Below, one piece after another: positions 1 to 7,084 of a stretch of 7,084 bases of DNA. The notes under the pieces are model-generated. The model was given only the letters and a program-made list of their open reading frames with translations, did no database searches and had not been told where the DNA came from. The position numbers and the translations under genes were made by a program. Source of the stretch: an uncultured Thiomonas sp. (GTDB lineage Bacteria; Pseudomonadota; Gammaproteobacteria; Burkholderiales; Burkholderiaceae_C); contig CALBRU010000008.1 in assembly GCA_937927695.1 (NCBI GenBank), positions 1 to 7,084 of the forward strand, given 5' to 3'. The stretch's first letter is position 1. Each line of letters opens with the position of its first letter.

Positions 1-44
1 CACCGAGATCTACACTCTTTCCCTACACGACGCTCTTCCGATCT
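1..44 (+). other. Illumina TruSeq/P5 adapter remnant (non-genomic)
   Basis: These bases match the last 44 nt of the 58-nt Illumina universal (P5) adapter, from CACCGAGATCTACAC through the read-1 primer to the terminal GCTCTTCCGATCT. The match is recognised from memory and appears perfect. Genomic sequence begins at about base 45. The adapter is open in frame +1 and translates to a peptide containing LHSFPTRRSSDL, a familiar contamination signature. It runs in frame into infB, so an automatic caller could add it to the protein. It carries no biological information and should be trimmed. Confidence 0.98.
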
Positions 45-45
45 T

Positions 46-2793
46 GGCGGCGAGCGCAAAAAAATCACCCTGACCCGCAAGCAGACCAGCGAGATCAAGC
101 AGGCGGACGCCACGGGCAAGGCGCGCACCATTCACGTGGAAGTGCGCAAAAAGCGTGTGTTCGTCAAGCGCGACGAATCCGCACCGGTTGCCGAGGCGTC
201 AGCTGCACCCGAGTCGAACGAGCCGGTGGTGGATGATGCCGAACTCCAACGCCGCGAGGCCGAGGCGCAGCATCAGGCCGATTTGCTGGCGCGCCAGGCC
301 GAAGAGTTGGCTGCGCAGCGCGCAGCCGAGCAGGAACGTCGGGCTGCACAGGAGCGCCAGGAGCAGCAAGCCCGCGAGCAGGCCGAGCGCGAGGCTCAGG
401 CGGCCCGCGAGGCTGCAGCCAAGTCGCAACAGCCCGCAACCGTGACGGCCGAGCCGACTGCGCAAATACAAGACAAGCAAGACAAGGAGCCGTCGCAAGT
501 GAGCGAAGCGGCTGCCTCGGCTTTGGCGAGTTCGCAGGCCGCTGCAGCCGAGCGCGCCGCAGCGCAGAAGAAGCAAGACGCCGAAGAAACCGCCAAACTG
601 GCGCAGATCGAAAAGCGCCGTAAAGCCGCCGAGGCGGAGGCCGCCGCCATTCGCGACATGATGGCCCGACCGCGCACGGTGATGCGCGCCGAGAAGCCTG
701 CGGTCAAGACGGCCGAGGCAGCTCCCGTTAGCGGCACCATCAAGGGCACGATCCACAAGCCGGCGGCTGGGGCCGCCAAGACGGCCGGGGCCGGCGCTAC
801 GGCCGCGCCGGGTACTGCAGCGAAGAAGGACGACAAGCAGGTCAAGTCGGAAAAGCTGTCGTCCTCCTGGGCGGACGACGCGGCGAAAAAGCGCGGCGCG
901 TCGATCAAACCCCGCGGCAATCCCACCGGAGCGCCGGGTGGCTGGCGCGGTCCGAAAACGACGGGTGGACGTCGCGGCGGACGCAATGATCGGGGCGGTG
1001 AGCAGCATGTGCAGGTGGCGCCTGCCGAGATGATCGTGCGCGAGGTGCATGTGCCCGAGACCATTACCGTGGCCGAATTGGCGCACAAAATGTCGGTGAA
1101 GGCCGCCGAGGTCATCAAGAGCCTGATGAAGCTGGGGCAGATGGTGACCATCAACCAGGTGCTCGATCAGGAAACCGCGATGATTGTGGTCGAGGAACTC
1201 GGCCATACCGCCGTTGCCGCCAAGCTCGACGATCCCGAGAACTTCCTGACGGAAGATGGCGAAGGCGCGTTGGCCGACGCGGAACAATTTCCGCGCGCGC
1301 CGGTGGTCACGGTCATGGGTCACGTCGACCACGGCAAGACTTCGCTGCTCGACTACATCCGCCGCGCCAAAGTGGCGGCAGGCGAGGCCGGTGGCATTAC
1401 GCAGCACATCGGCGCCTATCACGTCCAAACGCCACGCGGCATCATCACCTTCCTCGATACTCCGGGTCACGAAGCCTTCACCGCCATGCGTGCGCGTGGT
1501 GCGAAGGCGACCGATATCGTCATTCTGGTGGTGGCCGCAGACGACGGCGTGATGCCGCAGACCAAGGAAGCGATTGCGCACGCCAAGGCCGCAGGGGTTC
1601 CGCTGGTCGTGGCTATGAACAAGATGGACAAACCCGGCGCCAACCCGGATCGCGTGCGCCAAGAACTGATTGCCGAAAGCGTGGTGCCCGAAGAATACGG
1701 TGGCGACTCGCCCTTCGTGCCCGTGTCTGCCAAGACTGGCGAAGGCATAGATAGTCTGCTCGAGCAAATTCTGCTGCAGGCCGAAGTGCTGGAGCTCAAG
1801 GCCCCGATTGACGCCCCAGCCAAAGGGCTGGTGATCGAATCACGCCTCGACAAAGGCCGTGGTCCTGTGGCCACCGTCCTGGTGCAGTCTGGCACGCTCA
1901 AGCGCGGGGACGTGGTGCTCGCAGGGGCCGCATTTGGCCGCGTGCGCGCCATGCTCGACGAGTTGGGCAAGCCGGTGACCGAGGCTGGGCCGTCCATCCC
2001 GGTGGAAATTCAAGGTTTGACCGAAGTGCCCAGCGCCGGTGAAGAAATCATGGTGCTGCTCGATGAGCGCAAGGCGCGCGAAATTGCGCTGTTCCGCCAA
2101 GGCAAGTACCGCGATGTCAAGCTAGCCCGCCAGCAGGCCGCCAAGCTCGAAAACATGTTCGAGCAATTGAACGAAGGCGCACAAAACCTGCCGCTCATCA
2201 TCAAGGCCGATGTGCAGGGTTCGCAGGAAGCGCTCATCCATGCGCTCACCAAGCTCTCCACCTCCGAAATCAAGGTGCAAGTGGTGCATGCTGCGGTCGG
2301 CGGCATTTCCGAGAGCGACGTCAATCTGGCCATCGCCTCGAATGCGGTGATCATCGGCTTCAACACCCGCGCCGATGCAGGAGCCCGCAAACTGGCCGAG
2401 AACAACGGGATCGACATCCGCTACTACAACATCATTTACGAGGCGGTCGACGAGATCAAGGCGGCCATGTCAGGCATGCTCACGCCGGACAAGAAGGAAG
2501 AGACTCTGGGCCTGGTCGAAATTCGTCAGGTGTTCCGCATCCCGAAGGTGGGCGCGGTGGCCGGCTGTATGGTGTTGTCGGGCCTGGTGCGCCGCTCCGC
2601 GCAGGTGCGCGTGTTGCGCAACAACGTGGTCATTCACACCGGCGAGCTCGATTCGCTCAAGCGCTTCAAGGACGATGCGCGCGAAGTCAAGGAAGGCTTC
2701 GAGTGCGGCCTGTCGTTGAAGAACTACCAGGACATCGAAGAGGGTGATCAGCTCGAAGTCTTCGAGATCAAGGACGTGGCGCGCACCCTGTAA
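46..2793 (+). CDS. infB: Translation initiation factor IF2 (5'-truncated)
   Basis: IF2 is the cytoplasmic GTPase that brings initiator fMet-tRNA to the 30S subunit and promotes 50S joining. The reading frame is already open at base 46 (GGERKKITLTRKQTSEIK), which is the segment just after the first IF2_N subdomain. The true start and roughly 50-60 residues, judged from memory of Burkholderiales homologues, are lost at the contig end. The GTG at 136 lies in conserved protein (HVEVRKK) and is not the real start. A long Ala/Glu/Gln/Arg-rich, probably helical linker follows, then a Gly/Arg-rich disordered stretch (about 740-1000) and the second IF2_N domain (about 1060-1210). The GTPase motifs are intact: G1 GHVDHGKT (1318-1341), G3 DTPGH (1456-1470), G4 NKMD (1618-1629) and G5 SAK (1726-1734). 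Domains II-IV follow, including the C-terminal fMet-tRNA-binding barrel (VLRNNVVIHTGELDSLKRF), ending in TAA. nusA would be expected upstream. Confidence 0.97.
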   Translation, partial: GGERKKITLTRKQTSEIKQADATGKARTIHVEVRKKRVFVKRDESAPVAEASAAPESNEPVVDDAELQRREAEAQHQADLLARQAEELAAQRAAEQERRAAQERQEQQAREQAEREAQAAREAAAKSQQPATVTAEPTAQIQDKQDKEPSQVSEAAASALASSQAAAAERAAAQKKQDAEETAKLAQIEKRRKAAEAEAAAIRDMMARPRTVMRAEKPAVKTAEAAPVSGTIKGTIHKPAAGAAKTAGAGATAAPGTAAKKDDKQVKSEKLSSSWADDAAKKRGASIKPRGNPTGAPGGWRGPKTTGGRRGGRNDRGGEQHVQVAPAEMIVREVHVPETITVAELAHKMSVKAAEVIKSLMKLGQMVTINQVLDQETAMIVVEELGHTAVAAKLDDPENFLTEDGEGALADAEQFPRAPVVTVMGHVDHGKTSLLDYIRRAKVAAGEAGGITQHIGAYHVQTPRGIITFLDTPGHEAFTAMRARGAKATDIVILVVAADDGVMPQTKEAIAHAKAAGVPLVVAMNKMDKPGANPDRVRQELIAESVVPEEYGGDSPFVPVSAKTGEGIDSLLEQILLQAEVLELKAPIDAPAKGLVIESRLDKGRGPVATVLVQSGTLKRGDVVLAGAAFGRVRAMLDELGKPVTEAGPSIPVEIQGLTEVPSAGEEIMVLLDERKAREIALFRQGKYRDVKLARQQAAKLENMFEQLNEGAQNLPLIIKADVQGSQEALIHALTKLSTSEIKVQVVHAAVGGISESDVNLAIASNAVIIGFNTRADAGARKLAENNGIDIRYYNIIYEAVDEIKAAMSGMLTPDKKEETLGLVEIRQVFRIPKVGAVAGCMVLSGLVRRSAQVRVLRNNVVIHTGELDSLKRFKDDAREVKEGFECGLSLKNYQDIEEGDQLEVFEIKDVARTL

Positions 2794-2814
2794 TGGGTCA
2801 GCAGCCAGACTGAG

Positions 2815-3177
2815 ATGAAGCGCGCAACGCCCAACCGCACCCAACGCATCGCCGATCAGATTCAGCGCGATCTAGCGGAGCTGATTCAGCGTGAGCTGCG
2901 CAACCCGCAGCTCGGGCTGGTGACGCTCACCGATGTGCAGCTCACGCCCGACTACGCCCACGCCAAGGTTTACTTCAGCGTGATCGGTGCCGAGCCAGAC
3001 ACTGCACGCCAGATCTTGAGCGACAAGGCCGGGTACCTGCATAGCCTGCTGTTCAAGCGCCTGCAGATCCACACCGTGCCTACGCTGCACTTTCTGTTCG
3101 ATCCGACCACCGAGAAGGCGGCGGAGATGGACGGGCTGATCCGCCAGGCCTTGGCGCAACAGGCCAAAGACGATTGA
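2815..3177 (+). CDS. rbfA: Ribosome-binding factor A (RbfA)
   Basis: RbfA is a small KH-fold protein that binds immature 30S subunits, helps 16S rRNA 5'-end maturation and supports growth in the cold. The 120-residue product has the usual family length. It shows the N-terminal RTQRIADQIQRDLAELIQREL helix, the core strands (LGLVTLTDVQLTPDYAHAKV, then YFSV), the helix-kink region around KAG (residues 71-73) and the TVPTLHFLFD strand followed by an acidic/helical tail. ATG 2815 is chosen because it gives the standard N-terminus. No good Shine-Dalgarno site precedes it, and the infB stop is only 21 bp upstream, so translation is probably coupled to infB. The position between infB and truB is the classical one. 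Confidence 0.96.
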   Translation: MKRATPNRTQRIADQIQRDLAELIQRELRNPQLGLVTLTDVQLTPDYAHAKVYFSVIGAEPDTARQILSDKAGYLHSLLFKRLQIHTVPTLHFLFDPTTEKAAEMDGLIRQALAQQAKDD

Positions 3178-3198
3178 CCCGGCGTGCCGCGCCCGGGT
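3177..3198 (+). other. GC-rich stem-loop between rbfA and truB, followed by a T run
   Basis: A perfect 6-bp inverted repeat, ACCCGG (3177-3182) and CCGGGT (3193-3198), encloses a 10-nt loop and runs into four Ts (3198-3201). It begins at the last base of the rbfA stop and ends about 10 bp before the truB ATG. The form resembles a weak intrinsic terminator or an attenuating or processing hairpin inside the operon. The stem is short, the T run is brief and truB follows at once, so full termination is unlikely. Function is inferred from shape only. Confidence 0.35.
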
Positions 3199-3208
3199 TT
3201 TGACCACC

Positions 3209-4218
3209 ATGAATGTCCAGAAAACGCCTTGGGAGGCGGTCAACGGCGTGCTCCTACTGAACAAGCCCCGCGGGTTGACCTCGCAACAGGCTTTGTTTCG
3301 CGTGCGCCGCAGGCTGCGCGCCGCGAAGGCCGGACATGGCGGCACGCTCGATCCTCTGGCCGACGGGCTGTTGATGCTTTGCTTCGGCGCCGCGACCAAG
3401 TTCGCCCAGCGCCACCTTGAAGCCGACAAACGCTATGCGGCTGTGCTGCAACTGGGCGTGCGCACGACAACTGATGACGCCGAGGGCGAGATCGTCGAAC
3501 ACCGTGCCGTAGACGTGAGCCGGGCGCAGGTCGATATCGTTCTGCCCCGCTTCATCGGCGCTATCAGCCAGACGCCGCCGGTGTATAGCGCGCTCAAACG
3601 CGACGGAAAGCCGCTTTACGCCTACGCCCGGGCGGGTGAAACCGTCGAGGTGGCAGCCCGCACGGTGCAAATTCACTCGATTGACGTGTTGTCGCTGCAA
3701 AACAACCAACTCACGCTGACCGTGCATTGCGGCAAGGGCACTTACATTCGCGCGCTGGCGCGTGACATCGGTGAGGCGCTAGGCTGTGGCGCGCATCTGG
3801 CGGCACTGACGCGCACGGCAAGCGGCGGTTTTTTGCTGGAACAGGCTTTGACGCTCGACGAGGCCGAAGCGCTGGTCCCTGCCGATCTGCGCAGCAGGCT
3901 GCTGCCGACCGATGTGCTGCTGCAATCTTCGCCGCGCCAGAATCTCGATGCCGCACAGGCCCAGCGGTTTTTGCACGGCGGGCGGCTCAGCGGTCTGCCC
4001 GTGCTGGAGCAAGCTGACCCGGGCGAGGAGGTGCGGGTGTATGGCCCGCTCGCCGCCGGACAGCCCGCAGTGCTGCTGGGCATCGGTGCGTGGGACGGCG
4101 GCGTGCTGGCACCGCGCCGTCTGCTTTGCGCCGCAGAACTCTTACCCCCGGTTGCGCCTGCGGCGCAGCCTTCGAGTTCCCCCTTTCGAACCGAATCTTT
4201 CCATCAGGACGCAACACC

Positions 4219-4222
<4 letters not shown>
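3209..4222 (+). CDS. truB: tRNA pseudouridine(55) synthase TruB
   Basis: TruB isomerises U55 in the T-loop of tRNAs to pseudouridine and also acts as a tRNA folding chaperone. Starting at ATG 3209, the catalytic motif GGTLDPLADG places the nucleophilic Asp at residue 48 (codon 3350-3352). DKRY puts Tyr at 76 and KGTYIR puts Arg at 181, all matching the Escherichia coli TruB numbering, which supports this start over the in-frame TTG at 3200. The SQTPPVYSALK and LYAYARAGETVE motifs (about residues 120-147) are also present. The protein is 337 residues against about 314 in E. coli. The excess is mainly a Pro/Ala/Ser-rich tail after APRRLLC that looks non-conserved. No clear Shine-Dalgarno site precedes the gene. 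Its TGA stop overlaps the typA start as ATGA, which suggests translational coupling. Confidence 0.96.
4206..4209 (+). promoter_or_regulatory. Shine-Dalgarno site of typA
   Basis: AGGA lies 9 nt before the ATG at 4219, inside the last codons of truB. It decides the typA start: the reading frame stays open further upstream to an ATG at 4090, but that extension overlaps truB, shows no TypA-like sequence and would displace the conserved MSKSIRNIAIIAHVDHGKT terminus. Confidence 0.7.
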
Positions 4223-6045
<1,823 letters not shown>

Positions 6046-6082
6046 GTCTGCTCTGAATCCGGCTCTGAGCCCCGCGCGACAG

Positions 6083-6985
6083 ATGGTGGCCAAACCTCAC
6101 GTCCGCGCCGTGCTCGCCATGGTGGGCGCCACGCTGATGTGGAGCGTGGCGGGGGTGATCACCCGGCATCTGCATCACCAGAACGGGCTTGATCTGGTCT
6201 TCTGGCGCAGCAGCTTCGCGGCACTGGGCGTATTGGCCTGGTTGCTCTGGCGGCAAGGGCCACTTGGTCTGGCGCGCGACGTGCGGCATGCTTCGCCGCT
6301 GTTGTGGCTGTCAGCTGGATTCTGGGGGGTGATGTTCACCGCGTTCATGGTGGCGCTCACCCTGACCACGGTGGCGCAAACCCTGATCGCCGATAGCCTC
6401 AGCCCCCTCATCGCCGCTTTGCTGGGCTGGCTGGTGCTGCGCCACGCCTTGCCCGCGCGGACCTGGCTGGCCATCGCGCTTGCTCTGACGGGCATGGGAT
6501 GGATCGTTTGGCAAAATCTGCAGCACCTCAACGGATCGACACAGATGCTGGGTATGCTCGTCGCGCTGGCCGTGCCGTTCAGCGCGGCGGCCAACTGGGT
6601 CAGTCTGCGACGGGCCGGGGCCGCTGTGCCGATGCAGGCAGCCGTGATGTTGGGTGCGCTGTTCTCTGTGCTCGCCGTGGCGTTTCCGGCCTGGCCTGTG
6701 AGCGTGGGCCTGCACGATCTGCTCTGGCTGGCGTTCTTGGGCGTGTTTCAGCTCGCTATGCCGGGTTTGCTCGCTGTCTGGGCGGCACAGCGTCTGGCCC
6801 CGGCGGAGGTCGGTTTGCTCGGTCTGCTGGAGATTGTGTTCGGCATTCTCTGGGCCTGGATCGGCGCGGGCGAACAACCCGGCTTTGGGACTTTGATGGG
6901 CGGTGGACTGATCATGTTCGCACTCGTGGGTAACGAATTACTGGGATGGCGGCAGATCAAACGGGGAGAGCAAATTTATGCTTAA
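6083..6985 (+). CDS. EamA/DMT-superfamily inner-membrane transporter
   Basis: The product is a 300-residue, strongly hydrophobic protein with about ten predicted membrane helices (by eye, near residues 7-25, 36-55, 73-93, 95-117, 123-143, 151-172, 182-203, 208-232, 238-258 and 264-288). They are arranged as two five-helix repeats typical of EamA (drug/metabolite transporter) proteins. Family-like features are the start GATLMWSVAGVITRHL, the FWRSSFAALG segment of helix 2 and the LAPAEVGLLGLLEIVFGILWAWIGAGE segment before the last helix. Members export amino acids, metabolites or drugs, and the substrate cannot be told from sequence. ATG 6083 gives a sensible short cytoplasmic N-terminus, though the Shine-Dalgarno site is poor. 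It lies 37 bp after typA with no convincing terminator between them, so cotranscription is possible. Its stop lies inside the next gene's start region (8-bp overlap). Confidence 0.9.
   Translation: MVAKPHVRAVLAMVGATLMWSVAGVITRHLHHQNGLDLVFWRSSFAALGVLAWLLWRQGPLGLARDVRHASPLLWLSAGFWGVMFTAFMVALTLTTVAQTLIADSLSPLIAALLGWLVLRHALPARTWLAIALALTGMGWIVWQNLQHLNGSTQMLGMLVALAVPFSAAANWVSLRRAGAAVPMQAAVMLGALFSVLAVAFPAWPVSVGLHDLLWLAFLGVFQLAMPGLLAVWAAQRLAPAEVGLLGLLEIVFGILWAWIGAGEQPGFGTLMGGGLIMFALVGNELLGWRQIKRGEQIYA
6963..6970 (+). promoter_or_regulatory. Shine-Dalgarno site of the downstream lipoprotein gene
   Basis: The purine-rich stretch GGGGAGAG contains a GGAG core (6965-6968) that ends 9 nt before the ATG at 6978. 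It is the strongest ribosome-binding site in the window and is the main reason, together with the signal peptide, for calling a gene there. Confidence 0.65.
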
Positions 6986-6993
6986 CAATTTGC
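6970..6993. repeat. AT-rich inverted repeat enclosing the transporter stop and lipoprotein start
   Basis: GCAAATT (6970-6976) and AATTTGC (6987-6993) are perfect 7-base inverted arms around a 10-base spacer. The spacer holds both the lipoprotein ATG (6978-6980) and the transporter TAA (6983-6985). As RNA it could form a hairpin with the start codon in the loop. As DNA it has the form of a dimeric-regulator operator. The arms stand out as AT-rich against the surrounding GC-rich sequence. The repeat is seen directly; any function is inference. Confidence 0.5.
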
Positions 6994-7084
6994 GTCACGC
7001 AGGCTTGTGGATCGGACTGGCGACCTTGCTGTTGACAGGCTGCGGCGGCGGGGGCGGGACCAGCGCCGCTGTTGACAGCGCGAC
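6978..7084 (+). CDS. Putative lipoprotein, N-terminal fragment (runs off window)
   Basis: An open frame starts at ATG 6978 and continues for 35 complete codons to the window end without a stop. The first residues form a type II signal peptide: a short N-region with Arg6, a hydrophobic stretch AGLWIGLATLLL (residues 8-19) and the lipobox LTGC with Cys22 (codon 7041-7043). A Gly-rich tether GGGGG and TSAAVDSA follow. Cleavage before Cys22 and lipidation would anchor it in the cell envelope. Asp is not at position +2 after the Cys, so inner-membrane retention is not indicated and outer-membrane sorting is plausible. A good Shine-Dalgarno site lies 9 nt upstream, and the start overlaps the transporter stop by 8 bp. 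The mature domain is outside the window, so its function cannot be stated. Confidence 0.75.
   Translation, partial: MLNNLRHAGLWIGLATLLLTGCGGGGGTSAAVDSA

Noticed and set aside
199..1767. Long (522-codon) open frame on the minus strand opposite infB
   Set aside because: It is the antisense shadow of a GC-rich, codon-biased gene. The translation has no recognisable domain and infB on the other strand is certain.
3200..3208. TTG at 3200 as the truB start
   Set aside because: ATG 3209 gives residue numbers for Asp48, Tyr76 and Arg181 that match the E. coli enzyme. The TTG lies in the T run after a stem-loop and lacks a ribosome-binding site.
4153..4190. Two small stem-loops (TGCGCC-3 nt-GGCGCA and TTCGA-10 nt-TCGAA) as a terminator or regulatory element before typA
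   Set aside because: Both are short, lie within the end of truB, and have no T run after them. Such pairings are common by chance in GC-rich sequence.
4090..4218. Possible 43-residue N-terminal extension of TypA from an upstream ATG
   Set aside because: It overlaps truB, has no TypA-like sequence, and the family N-terminus MSKSIRNIAIIAHVDHGKT starts at 4219 with its own AGGA site.
7032..7037. TTGACA resembling a -35 promoter box (also at 7072-7077)
   Set aside because: The first copy lies in the lipobox coding sequence and no -10-like sequence follows at 16-18 bp. The second copy has too little sequence after it to judge.

Overview
The window is an ordinary housekeeping cluster from a high-GC Gram-negative bacterium, most likely a betaproteobacterium of the order Burkholderiales. 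This placement rests on two things: the gene order infB-rbfA-truB-typA, and the wording of the IF2 N-terminal segment (GGERKKITLTRKQTSEIK, ARTIHVEVRKKRVFVKRD) and of TypA. I cannot resolve the genus. All genes lie on the + strand and are tightly packed, so the cluster reads like one operon or a few overlapping transcripts.

Layout. Bases 1-44 are not genomic: they are the 3' part of the Illumina TruSeq/P5 universal adapter, left on the end of the contig. From base 45/46 the sequence enters infB (translation initiation factor IF2), which lacks its first few dozen codons because the contig stops there. It ends at 2793. After 21 bp comes rbfA (2815-3177), a 30S maturation factor. A 31-bp gap holding a small GC-rich stem-loop with a short T run separates it from truB (3209-4222), the tRNA U55 pseudouridine synthase. 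The truB stop overlaps the typA start (ATGA). typA (4219-6045) encodes the ribosome-associated GTPase TypA/BipA. After 37 bp comes an EamA/DMT-family inner-membrane transporter (6083-6985). The start of a lipoprotein gene (6978 onward) overlaps the transporter stop and runs off the window. It is recognised from its Shine-Dalgarno site, signal peptide and LTGC lipobox.

How the genes work together. IF2, RbfA, TruB and TypA all serve translation: initiation, small-subunit maturation, tRNA modification, and a translational GTPase linked to ribosome assembly and stress. The last two genes are unrelated by sequence to translation and look like the start of a membrane/envelope module.

I found no mobile element, CRISPR array, RNA gene or novel defence-like system. 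The points most worth a second look are the adapter artefact and the false IF2 N-terminus it creates, the AT-rich inverted repeat enclosing the transporter stop and lipoprotein start, the rbfA-truB stem-loop, and the low-complexity TruB tail. No gap between genes exceeds 40 bases.
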